Shown: piece by piece, positions 9,005 to 20,586 of the stretch
Position numbering within the stretch: position 1 is the first letter of the stretch
How the letters are laid out: the number at the start of each line of letters is the position of its first letter
DNA from: Bacillus sp. JCM 19041
GTDB taxonomy: Bacteria; Bacillota; Bacilli; Bacillales; Bacillaceae_D
Assembly: GCA_001310375.1 (NCBI GenBank)
Contig: BAXC01000037.1
Span: 1-41,070, forward strand
DNA: 41,070 bases
Direction of reading: 5' to 3'
Notes under the pieces: model-generated
The model's database searches: none
Told to the model about the DNA's origin: nothing
Seen by the model: the letters and a program-made list of their open reading frames with translations, nothing else
Made by a program: the position numbers and the translations under genes

Positions 9005-9018
9005 AGGAGGAATTAAAC

Positions 9019-10851
9019 ATGCAAGTTGTAGGCATTACCACCCAGCATGAAGTGCATATTGCATCCAAAACACATAAATTCCGCATGAATGAAATGCTTG
9101 TCATTGAAGATAATGAATTATTTGAGCCAAAAGGAGAAGTCGTTGAGACTTTTTCTTATAACAGATATATCCCAATGGGAATGGATAAAGGGCTTGTTGA
9201 TCGAGATGTTCTGGAGACGTTAGAAGCGATTGGCTACGATATTGGACAAGATGATATTCACCTTGCAAAAGTGCGATTGTTTGAAGAAGCACAAAAACCG
9301 ATTCAAACAGGAGCAACCGTACGCCATCCGGTGTTTGGAGAAATCGAACACTTACTACTCACAACCGGTCCAAAAAAAGGGATGGTACTGGGGGAGGTCA
9401 AATCAACTGATTTTATCGCTGAGACGATCCCTGCAAACTTAAGTGAGCTAATGCTGATGCAAGAACAAGGAAACACAAGAACACAAAATGGGGTGCCGTT
9501 TATTTTTGATATTCGAGCAATGCAGCAATACCCTCATATCGGTGTTTTTGGCGGATCCGGTTCAGGGAAATCGTTTGGCTTGCGCGTTATGCTTGAAGAA
9601 TTAATGAAGTTAAAAATTCCAGCACTTGTATTTGATCCTCACTTTGAAATGAATTTCTCTGGTAAAACAGAAGCACATCAGGGACAAGTAGATTACGACT
9701 CACGTTATGAAGTTGTGCAAATTGGGCGTGATGTTGGCGTTGATTTTTCAGCGCTCAATACACGTGATGTCGAGCGTTTGCTTGGCGCGGCAGGTTCATT
9801 AACTGAATCAATGGTTAACGTCATTCAAACGCTTCATAAAAAGAAAGATAGCTATCAATCGTTTAGTGACCGTGTCGCTAATCTCATTCAAGCACTTGAT
9901 ATGGGGAAGCAAAAAATAGATGGGATGCTTCATGATGGTGGGATGACAAGAGATGAAATCGCCCGTTTTGATACGTATCGGAAGTTGTTAGACCAATTTG
10001 GGAGCTTGCCGCCGTCTTCAGTGAAGGGGATTCAATGGCGGGCAAATCGTCTAAATCAAGCGGGCTTATTTCAACAAAATATCCGTGCGATTGAACACGG
10101 CATTCATCATGGCAAACTTGTTGTTGTACAGGGAGCTGTGTGGCTTTTACAAGTGTTCTCTAGTTATGTGATTGGCACACTTTACTCAAAAAGACGTACT
10201 TATAAAGATGCAAAGCTGCAACAGCAGCAGGGTGATTTTTTCCCACCGTTTGTTGTTGTAACCGATGAAGCACATAACTTCGCGCCAAAAGGCTATGATG
10301 CACCAGCAAAGTCGGTCTTAAAAGAAATCGCGCAAGAAGGAAGGAAGTATGGAACGTTTCTTATATTTGCAACCCAGCGACCAACGCTCCTCGATGAAAC
10401 GATAACGGCTCAGCTGAATTCGAAATTCGTATTTCGGACGGTGCGGGGAACAGACATTCAAACGATAAAAGAAGAAACCGATTTAACGGCAGAGGAAGGA
10501 AAACGACTTCCTTACTTGCGTTCAGGTGATGTGTTTGTATCTTCAGCGATAATTGGACGGACGATGGCTGTGCGAATAAGACTTGCGAATTCAACGAGCC
10601 CACATACAATGAACCCATTTGATGAGTTGGATCAAATGAATGAAGCCGGAGATGAAGAAATGATGGCAGTACTAAATGATTTCTTGCCAATGGCTGAAAT
10701 GCATGTCATGCAAAAGCTAGATGCGCTAAATAGACAAGCGGCTAAAGCATGGGATGTATCAGAATGGAAAGGTGAGCTTGAACGATTATGTGGAGAAGGT
10801 AAGTTAAAAAAAGAAAAAACACCATTTGCGACATTATATGATCGTGCTTGA
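9019..10851 (+). CDS. herA: HerA-type DNA-translocating ATPase
   Basis: A 610-residue HerA/FtsK-superfamily ATPase that should form a hexamer and pump DNA to NurA. An N-terminal barrel (HAS-barrel-like) of about 150 residues precedes the motor. Walker A is FGGSGSGKSFG (residues 178-185), Walker B is FVVVTDEAHNF (about residue 415), and the sensor region reads ATQRPTLLDETITAQLNSKF; the C-terminal arginine motif FRTVRGTD follows. The start ATG 9019 follows AAAGGAGG. The stop overlaps the -35 box of the metS promoter. The pair is not found at this place in B. subtilis and interrupts the abrB-metS neighbourhood. Confidence 0.88.
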   Translation: MQVVGITTQHEVHIASKTHKFRMNEMLVIEDNELFEPKGEVVETFSYNRYIPMGMDKGLVDRDVLETLEAIGYDIGQDDIHLAKVRLFEEAQKPIQTGATVRHPVFGEIEHLLLTTGPKKGMVLGEVKSTDFIAETIPANLSELMLMQEQGNTRTQNGVPFIFDIRAMQQYPHIGVFGGSGSGKSFGLRVMLEELMKLKIPALVFDPHFEMNFSGKTEAHQGQVDYDSRYEVVQIGRDVGVDFSALNTRDVERLLGAAGSLTESMVNVIQTLHKKKDSYQSFSDRVANLIQALDMGKQKIDGMLHDGGMTRDEIARFDTYRKLLDQFGSLPPSSVKGIQWRANRLNQAGLFQQNIRAIEHGIHHGKLVVVQGAVWLLQVFSSYVIGTLYSKRRTYKDAKLQQQQGDFFPPFVVVTDEAHNFAPKGYDAPAKSVLKEIAQEGRKYGTFLIFATQRPTLLDETITAQLNSKFVFRTVRGTDIQTIKEETDLTAEEGKRLPYLRSGDVFVSSAIIGRTMAVRIRLANSTSPHTMNPFDELDQMNEAGDEEMMAVLNDFLPMAEMHVMQKLDALNRQAAKAWDVSEWKGELERLCGEGKLKKEKTPFATLYDRA

Positions 10852-10877
10852 CAAAAGCATGTATGATTGGCTATATT
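10848..10877 (+). promoter_or_regulatory. Sigma-A promoter of the T-box/metS unit
   Basis: TTGACA (10848-10853), an 18-base spacer and TATATT (10872-10877) make a near-consensus promoter starting inside the herA stop codon. Confidence 0.8.
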
Positions 10878-10889
10878 TTTGATAAGAAT

Positions 10890-13136
<2,247 letters not shown>

Positions 13137-13146
13137 ACATGGTGAG

Positions 13147-13178
13147 CAGAGAGAACATTTTGTTCTCTCTGTTTTTTT
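13147..13178 (+). terminator. Terminator of metS
   Basis: A perfect 10-bp stem (cagagagaac with gttctctctg), 5-base loop and seven Ts. Confidence 0.9.
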
Positions 13179-13234
13179 ATATTTAAACAGGAAGCTTTCT
13201 AAAAAGGGGTAAGAAGTTATCTGTTAATAGAATC

Positions 13235-13250
13235 ATTGAAACGTTACAAT
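13235..13250. promoter_or_regulatory. Upstream LacI-type operator
   Basis: ATTGAAACGTTACAAT differs by one base from the perfect palindrome at 13373-13388 and carries the central CG usual for LacI-family operators. It lies 61 bases upstream of the predicted -35 box. Confidence 0.55.
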
Positions 13251-13295
13251 AGATTCGACTTCAAGATAAGATCTAATAAAGGATGAAAAAAAGTA

Positions 13296-13324
13296 TTGAA
13301 ATCGCTTTCTTAATGGATTATGAT
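13296..13324 (+). promoter_or_regulatory. Sigma-A promoter of the sugar locus
   Basis: TTGAAA (13296-13301), a 17-base spacer and TATGAT (13319-13324). Flanked by two LacI-type operators, fitting negative autoregulation. Confidence 0.65.
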
Positions 13325-13372
13325 CTTATTGTCTAGATAGATCGATTGCCTTTTAGGTATTGTCGACTTTTT

Positions 13373-13388
13373 ATTGAAACGTTTCAAT
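13373..13388. promoter_or_regulatory. Downstream LacI-type operator, perfect palindrome
   Basis: ATTGAAACGTTTCAAT is a perfect 16-base palindrome about 50 bases past the -10 box and 20 bases before the regulator's start codon. Bound repressor would block the transcript. Confidence 0.7.
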
Positions 13389-13407
13389 GGAAAAGAGGAA
13401 TACATAT

Positions 13408-14380
13408 ATGCCTACGTTAAAAGATGTCGCAAAAATGGCAAAGGTTAGTGTGTCAACAGCATCGTATGCAATGAACGGAAGTTCGTTAATTTTACCTGAA
13501 ACAAAACAGCGTGTGCATGATGCTGCAAAAGAACTTGGTTATCGCATTAACGGTTCTGCAAAAAATTTAAAGAAAAGTAAGACGGAAATTGTTGCTGTAT
13601 TTATAAGTGGATTTACTGGCCCTGTATTTAATGAAATGTTGGAAGGTGTCCACGATTACGTCGCAAAGCAGGGTTATGAGTTAGTTGTTTGTGCTTCTAA
13701 TGATAAACACCGACTAATAGTCGAAAACCATTTTGATGGTGCGATTGTACTTAATTATCATATGGAAGATGATTTATTAGAAATGATTGCTTCAGAAAAA
13801 ATGCCGATTGTCGTCCTTGATCGAGAAAGTAATCATCCACACGTGCATCCATTACTTCTACCAAATGAAAAAGGAGTAAAGCAATCAATGGAAGCTGTGG
13901 TTGCAGCTGGTCATAAACGAATTGGCTTTATGGCTGGACAGGAAGTCTCTTTTGATGGTGAAAAACGATTCGAGGCATATCAATTGTTTATGCAGGAAAA
14001 TGATTTACCGGTTTATTTTGATGACCTCATTCGTGCAGATTTTACAGAAGCAAGTGGGTATGATTGTATGCTTGCCTATTTGGAACGACCTGAAGGGAAA
14101 ACAGTTGCTACAGCTTTTGTATGTGCCAACGATGAAATGGCGATAGGTGCAATGCGAGCAATTAAGGAAAAAGTTGAGTGTTCCAGAAGACATTGCTGTT
14201 ATAGGCTTTGATGATATTCCAATTGCGATGTACACGGACCCACCTTTAACGACTGTCAGAGTTAATAAGAAACAATGGGGTAAAGAAGCTGCTAAGCGTT
14301 TACTAGATGTAATTGAGAAGAAAACACCCGAGGATGCTAAGCAGGCAATGGTTGAGTTCATAAATAGACGTTCACTATGA
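13408..14380 (+). CDS. LacI/GalR-family transcriptional regulator (frameshifted near 14170)
   Basis: Predicted repressor of the following carbohydrate locus. The N-terminal helix-turn-helix reads [20 protein letters not shown] with the hinge helix [12 protein letters not shown]. The periplasmic-binding-protein-like sensor domain follows ([41 protein letters not shown]). A net one-base slip near 14170 separates the final part, [21 protein letters not shown] and the C-terminal tail; joined, it has about 324 residues, normal for the family. ATG 13408 follows agagga. The effector is probably a sugar derived from the imported glycan (inference). Confidence 0.88.
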
Positions 14381-14466
14381 TTGATTGGCTGTACTGCATT
14401 TCAAGATTGAGAATTGCCTCGGGTAACCGGGATATATATTAAGAATGAAAAAGAGGAGTGACGATT

Positions 14467-15829
14467 ATGAAAAAATACTTGTTGATGCCGATGGGGTTCA
14501 TGCTTGTTACGTTAGTTGCTTGTGGTGGTGGTGATTCTACAACAGAAGAAAGTAATGGTGGAGACCAAGTAACGATTACATATGCAAGCTGGGGTGTAGC
14601 ACAAGAAGGGGAAGAAAACTTGGATACACTCATGATTGAAGCGTTTATGGATGAGTATCCACATATAACAGTGGAAATTGACCGTTCGATTGACGCGGCT
14701 GATTGGAATAGTTCATTAGCTTCAGCCGCAAGTGCTAGTGCAATGCCAGACGTTTTTTTCAATTGCGGAAGTACCACTTGGATTAAGTAATGATTGGCTT
14801 CTTAATTTAGATGAGGTAACAAGTCAAGATGATGAATTTAACGACGTTCCAGAAGCTGTTCGTAATGCTGTCACGTATAACGATTCTTTGTATGTGGTTC
14901 CATCAGGAACACAAATACTTGGTTACTTTGTAAATAAAGATCTTTTTAATCAATCAAACTTAAATATTCCTAAATATGGATTTAGTTTAGAGGAGTTCTC
15001 GACAGCAATTCGAGAAACATCAGATGTACAGCAAGGTGTGTCAGGTGTGAACCAAATCTTCTCTATTCCAGACTGGTATCCATCCGTCGTTGATGAAACT
15101 GCTGGGTGGTATACGTTTAATGATGAAAGCGGATACGATTTAGCTAGTTCAGACTTTATTAATGGCGTGCAATTAGCAGCAGATCTGGCTAACGGTAATT
15201 ACGCCTATGATTCATTAAGCGATGAACAAAAGGAGCGTTTTGCTGGAGATAACGCCGAGGAAGTATGGTTAAACGGAGATATTGGTCTTAAATGGGATGG
15301 TACATGGAGCCTTGAAGGATTAACAAACGATGCAGAATTTGATTGGGATTTTATTGGTATTCCTGGTGGACGTCCAGTTGTGACAAATGATTACTTAGGA
15401 ATTGCCAGTTCAACAGAGCACGCGGAAGAAGCTTATTTGTTTTCTAAGTGGATGGCTTTTGGGAAGGAAGGCTTCTTAAAACGTATTGAGCTTGCGGACG
15501 AAGCCGGTTTAGTGGTGAATAAGTTACCAGTAACTGCTGATCAAGAAGTACTGGATCAATTCTTTGCAAATATTGATGTTCCAGGAGTCGAGCAAGCGTA
15601 TGAAGATATGGATAATGCAGTTATTGAACCAATGAAGACGGTTCCTGGTTACGTTGACTCTAGATGGGAAGCACCAACAGGGATTTCCATTGGAGATGAA
15701 GCGAATGCAAATATTGCTAACCTGATTGATGCTGCTGTTCGTGGTGAAATCAAAATTGAAGATTATGCGTCTCAATTAAATGATTTGGCAAACACTCGGT
15801 ACGAAGAAAGCAAAGCTGCCATTGATTGA
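14467..15829 (+). CDS. Lipoprotein sugar-binding protein of an ABC importer (frameshifted in T7 run at 14757)
   Basis: Extracellular solute-binding protein of the CUT1 (carbohydrate uptake) type, anchored by lipid. A signal peptide ends with the lipobox LVAC, modified cysteine at residue 19, then a Gly/Ser/Glu-rich linker. The binding domain starts VTITYASWGVAQEGEENLD. The frame breaks in a run of seven Ts; an eighth T restores PDVFFSIAEVPLGLSNDW and the rest of the protein (about 454 residues). ATG 14467 lies after aagaggagtgacgatt. It is the first structural gene after the regulator. The many acidic residues are usual for exported proteins of alkaliphiles. Confidence 0.88.
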
Positions 15830-15848
15830 TCCAATCCTGAAACAAGGA

Positions 15849-15873
15849 GGAAGAAGCAACCTTTGCTTCTTCC
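15849..15873 (+). promoter_or_regulatory. Intercistronic hairpin after the lipoprotein gene
   Basis: A perfect 11-bp stem, ggaagaagcaa with ttgcttcttcc, and a 3-base loop. No U-run follows (tttcaag), so it more likely protects the upstream mRNA from 3' decay, or only partly terminates, than ends transcription. Such hairpins are common after binding-protein genes, which are needed in excess over permeases. Confidence 0.6.
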
Positions 15874-15905
15874 TTTCAAGCATTTAAGGGAATGGGGGAG
15901 AATCC

Positions 15906-18786
15906 ATGTTAAGAAGAAAACGAATAATTTACTTGACGGTACTTGGTCTCTTTGCTTTTTCTCCATCGGTTGTTGCTGAAACGACTACGAACCTTGAAGA
16001 GTTGGAGGTGTCATATGAGGAGACTTATCAAGAATGGCAAAACTCATTTAATAGGATCGATATTGAACCAATAGAGTTTACAGTAAACCAATTTGTTGGG
16101 TTAGAAGAAAGCGATGATGAAGACGTTTTAGATTGGGCAGAAACAGAAAGTTTTGTTATTGAAGTGGAAGTTGACGAAGCTGGTCTTTACGAAATTGGCA
16201 TTGATTACCGTTTAACTGAAGAAACTCTTGTCCCTACTGAAGGTGCAGTTATGGTGAATGGTCGTTATCCTTTTTCAGAAAGTCGTGGAATTAACTTTCC
16301 TAGTGAATGGGTACAAAATGAAACAACGTTTAAACGTGATCGGCATGGTGCTGATATCATGCCGAGTCAAAGCCAATTAAACAACTGGCAGTCTTTTAAA
16401 CTAAGCGATTCAAGAAGAGCTGAGCCTTTTCATTTGCTTGAAGCGGGAGAGAACACAATTGAATTGATTCATCTACGAGGGGCAATTGATATTGCTAGTG
16501 TGACCATTGAACCACTTTCAATCATACCTACTTATGATATGTACATAGATGCTGTAGAAGATGCACTAGTCGGTGAGGAATTGGTTTCAATTGAAGCAGA
16601 GCATCCAACCGTAAAAAATGAATCTTCTATTCGTCCAGTTGTTACTCAAGATCCTTCTGTCTCCCCGTATGAAACTGGAGAAAGGAAGCTAAATACATTT
16701 GGTGGGGATTCATGGAAAGTGAGTGGTCAGACTGCAAGCTGGTCTTTTGAGGTCGCAGAGAGCGGTTATTATCACATTACGCTAAAGGCACTAGCGGATA
16801 ATGAGTCAAATAAGGATATTTATCGAACGGTTTTTCTAGACGGGGAGATCCCTTTTTCTGAATTAAAAAGTTATCCATTTCCTCAAAGCTCTAGTTGGAA
16901 AAATAAAACGTTATCAGATGCAACAGGGGACCCCTTTCTGTTCTTTCTCGAGGCAGGGGAACATGTTATCAGCTTACGAGCTGATGATACGCCAACACAA
17001 GGTGTGCAAACGGAGTTATCTCATTTGATGATAGAAATTGATGAGTTGGCTTTATCGATTAAACAATTGACGGGAAATCAACATGACGCAAGCAGAGGTT
17101 GGCGAATTGAAGAGTATATTCCGGATATTTCTTCACAGTTACTTGGTTGGGCTGAAGACATCGATGGAGCAGTGAATGAGCTAAGGGAGGCAAGCACATA
17201 CGACACTGATAGTGTACAAGCCGTTTCGCTGCAGGTCGTGGCTGATCGACTGCGTTCATTGGCAGAAACACCAAACGATCTTCCAAACCGTTTGTCAGAG
17301 TTGTCTGAAGGCTCGAGTTCCGTTTCGCAAGTGCTAGGGGATGTTCTTGTCGCATTAAGAGATCAGCCTCTTTTACTTGATAAACTTTATATTCATGGTG
17401 ATGTAGATTTGCCGGACCCTGAAACGGGTTTTTGGATGAAAACAAAAGAATCGGTTAGTCGTTTTTTTCAATCATTCACCGGTGATGATATTGCAATAGT
17501 CGATGTAGATAAGGATGTCGTCGAAGTCTGGGTAAACCGACCACGACAATATGTTGATTTATTACAATTAATGGCAGACCAACAATTCACACCAGAAACG
17601 GGGATTGAAGTGAGCTTTTCGCTCATGCCAGACGAACAGAAATTAATATTGGCGAGCGCGGCTGACAGTCAGCCTGATTTAGCATTAGGAATAAGCAACT
17701 GGCTTCCTTACGAGTTAGCAATTCGTGGTGCCGCCGTTGATTTAAGCCAATTTGATGAGTTTGACGCATACATTAGCCAATTTGCTCCAGGTGCGTTTAT
17801 GCCATTAATGATAGAAGACTCTATTTATGGACTACCAGAAACGCAGGATTTCTCTGTTTTGTTTTATCGAGATGATCTGATGGACGCTCTATCATTGCCT
17901 GTGCCCGATACTTGGGGTGATGTCGTTGAAATCTTACCAGAGTTACAACGATATGGAATGAATTTCTACTCACCAATCGCTGGGGGAGCAGCCTTTAAAC
18001 CGTTTGCAGCGACTGCACCGTTTATCTATCAATTTCAAGGGCAAATCTTTGAAAGGGATGGGATGGGTGTTGCTTTAAATGAGGACGAGGCACTGCAAGG
18101 CGTGCAGTTTATGGCTGATTTAAATACGATCTACAGTACACCGCTTCAGGTTCCGAACTTTTATAACCACTTTCGTTATGGGTCGCTACCTGTTGGTGTC
18201 GGCAATTTTGCAACCTATGTTCAACTCACTGCTGCAGCGCAAGAGTTAACAGGGTGGGATATCGCCCTGCATCCAGGCGTTGCACAAGAGGATGGGTCGG
18301 TATCACGTTGGCTAGTGGTGCTGCACAAGCGGCAATGATCTTTGACGGAAGTGAAAAGCAAGACGAGGCTTGGGAGTTATTAAAATGGTGGATGAGCAAG
18401 GAGACACAGTCCGATTTTGCACAGACATTGCAAATGACTTATGGAGCGGAATATATGTGGAACACTGCCAATTTAGATGCATTTGCTGAGTTGCCGTGGC
18501 AGAAGAACATAAAGAAGTTATTTTAACACAATGGGAACAACTTATTGAAGTACCAAAAACACCGTACGCATATATGGTTGAACGAGAAATAAGCAATGTA
18601 TGGAATAAAATGGTGTTTGATGGCGAAAATGCACGATCAGCAGTGGACGACTCGATTATAACAATTGATCGTGAAATGAGAAGGAAGATGGAAGAGTTTG
18701 GCTATATGGAAGATGGTAAAGTCATTCGTCCATATCCTATACCGACAATTGAAGATATTAAAGAACGAACGAGGGGAAGCGAATGA
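15906..18786 (+). CDS. Large solute-binding protein with carbohydrate-binding-like modules (two frameshifts)
   Basis: About 960 residues. A signal peptide ends near SPSVVAE with no lipobox cysteine. Two beta-sandwich segments follow (about 50-190 and 205-370), each showing CBM6/35-like phrases such as [15 protein letters not shown]...[11 protein letters not shown] and [14 protein letters not shown]...[12 protein letters not shown] mostly helical stretch (375-480) comes next. From about residue 525 it is a CUT1-type binding protein ([39 protein letters not shown]). Single missing bases near 18311 (restoring [15 protein letters not shown]) and near 18495 ([12 protein letters not shown]) explain the breaks. 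Its stop overlaps the first permease by 4 bases. The modules suggest capture of a polymer or long oligosaccharide. Confidence 0.82.
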
Positions 18787-19676
18787 ATTCACAACCAAAA
18801 CAACAGATGAGTACAGCGATGTTCTTAGCTCCCTATTTACTTCTATTCTTTCTGTTTATTATCATTCCAGTTATCGCGGCAATTGTTTTATCTTTTACGT
18901 ATTTTAATGCAATTGAGTTTCCGAGTTTTGTTGGGTTGGCTAATTATGTAAATGTACTAACTCAGGACAGCGTATTTATGCAATACGTGTTGCCGAATAC
19001 CGTGGTTTTCGCATTAATTGTTGGTCCTGGTGGATATATTTTGGCTTTCATTCTTGCTTGGATGTTAGCTCAAATCACAAAAGTACCTAGAACCATTTTA
19101 GCCCTAATTATTTATTCGCCATCGATGACATCTGGAATTGCAATGGCGGTAGTCTGGTCCATCATTTTTAGTGGTGACCAAAGTGGTTATTTAAATAGTT
19201 TGCTTATGCAATGGGGGATTGTGTTTGAACCTATTCAATGGTTGCAATCTCCGCAGTACTTACTAGCCATTATGACTGTCGTTACGCTCTGGGGAAGCAT
19301 GGGAGTCGGCTTTCTTGCGATGTTATCAGGCGTTATGAATATTAATAAAGAGATTTATGAGGCCGGCTATATTGACGGTATTAGCAATCGTTTTCAAGAA
19401 ATCATTTATATTACTATTCCATCTATGCGGCCACAAATGTTGTTTGGAGCTGTAATGGCGATCGTTCAAACATTCCAGGCTGGTGCGATTGGCGTCGCAT
19501 TATCAGGGGCAAATCCAACGCCGCAATATGCCGGGCAATTAATGGTAAATCATTTAGAAGACTTTGGTTTTATAAGGTACGAGATGGGCTATGCTGCTGC
19601 TATTTCTGTTATCTTGCTTCTATTTGTTTATATTTTTTCAATTGTAGCACGACGTTTGTTTGCTGATAAGGATTAG
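18783..19676 (+). CDS. Sugar ABC transporter permease, MalF type (pair A)
   Basis: A 297-residue integral membrane protein with about six transmembrane helices, CUT1 family. The EAA loop that docks the ATPase reads [25 protein letters not shown]; its third position is G rather than A. The start overlaps the stop of the large binding protein (ATGA). It pairs with the next gene to form the translocation channel. No ATPase gene is in the locus. Confidence 0.92.
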   Translation: MNSQPKQQMSTAMFLAPYLLLFFLFIIIPVIAAIVLSFTYFNAIEFPSFVGLANYVNVLTQDSVFMQYVLPNTVVFALIVGPGGYILAFILAWMLAQITKVPRTILALIIYSPSMTSGIAMAVVWSIIFSGDQSGYLNSLLMQWGIVFEPIQWLQSPQYLLAIMTVVTLWGSMGVGFLAMLSGVMNINKEIYEAGYIDGISNRFQEIIYITIPSMRPQMLFGAVMAIVQTFQAGAIGVALSGANPTPQYAGQLMVNHLEDFGFIRYEMGYAAAISVILLLFVYIFSIVARRLFADKD

Positions 19677-19687
19677 GAGGGATAGGC

Positions 19688-20569
19688 ATGGCTAACAGCT
19701 TTCATGGGAGCAAAATGAATCCCGACAAATTTCATCGCAGCCAACTAAAGTTTTACCTGTTTTTAATACCACTTGCTATCTTCATGGCAATGCCGATTGT
19801 TTATATTTTTTCTCATGCTTTTAAACCAATTGATGAGTTGTTTGCATATCCACCGAGATTTTTTGTTGAAAAGCCAACCGTGCAAAACTTCGCTGATTTA
19901 ATTAATAACCGAACTGAATCAGGGGTGCCGATGTCACGCTATTTATTTAACAGCATCATTGTCACGATTGTTGTTGTGGCAATTACTGTATTCGTCAGTT
20001 CGATGGCGGGTTATGCATTATCAAAGAAGAAATTCAAATTAAAGAAAATGATCTTTGAAGTAAATACGTTAGCGTTAATGTTTGTGCCAGCTGCTGTTGG
20101 GATACCGACATACTTGCTCATTCAACAAATTGGTTTACTTGATACATTTTGGGTCCATATTCTACCGATGCTCGCGATGCCAGTTGGCTTGTTTCTATTG
20201 AAGCAGTTTATTGATCAGATTCCAAATGAATTAATTGAGGCTGCCCAAATGGATGGGGCAAAGGATATCCAAATCTATTGGAAGATTATTATGCCACTTG
20301 TTGCTCCAGCACTTGCGACAGTTGCGATTCTCTCTTTCCAAGCTGTGTGGAACAGTGTAGAGGCATCAACACTTTATATTAACGATGAAAACTTAAAAAC
20401 TTTTGCTTTTTATATGTCGACTTTAACAAGTGATGCTGCGGGGAATACAGTTGCTGGGCAAGGGATGGCGGCCGCGGCTGCGCTCATTATGTTTGTACCA
20501 AATCTAGTTATCTTCATTATTCTGCAAAGCAAAGTCATGAATACAATGGCGCATTCAGGTATTAAGTAA
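19688..20569 (+). CDS. Sugar ABC transporter permease, MalG type (pair A)
   Basis: A 293-residue CUT1 permease with an N-terminal helix, a [15 protein letters not shown] periplasmic loop and the EAA motif [24 protein letters not shown] 19688 follows ggaggg. It lies 11 bases after its partner. Pair A probably serves the large binding protein directly upstream. Confidence 0.92.
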   Translation: MANSFHGSKMNPDKFHRSQLKFYLFLIPLAIFMAMPIVYIFSHAFKPIDELFAYPPRFFVEKPTVQNFADLINNRTESGVPMSRYLFNSIIVTIVVVAITVFVSSMAGYALSKKKFKLKKMIFEVNTLALMFVPAAVGIPTYLLIQQIGLLDTFWVHILPMLAMPVGLFLLKQFIDQIPNELIEAAQMDGAKDIQIYWKIIMPLVAPALATVAILSFQAVWNSVEASTLYINDENLKTFAFYMSTLTSDAAGNTVAGQGMAAAAALIMFVPNLVIFIILQSKVMNTMAHSGIK

Positions 20570-20586
20570 GGGAGGAGGAAGTGGAG

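Noticed and set aside
13235..13388. CcpA cre sites
   Set aside because: The palindromes are two bases shorter in the core than the cre consensus and fit a dedicated LacI-family regulator better.
14740..14765. Programmed frameshift in the T7 run of the lipoprotein gene
   Set aside because: The same kind of slip occurs in some 20 other genes of the window without slippery sequences, so an error is the simpler reading.
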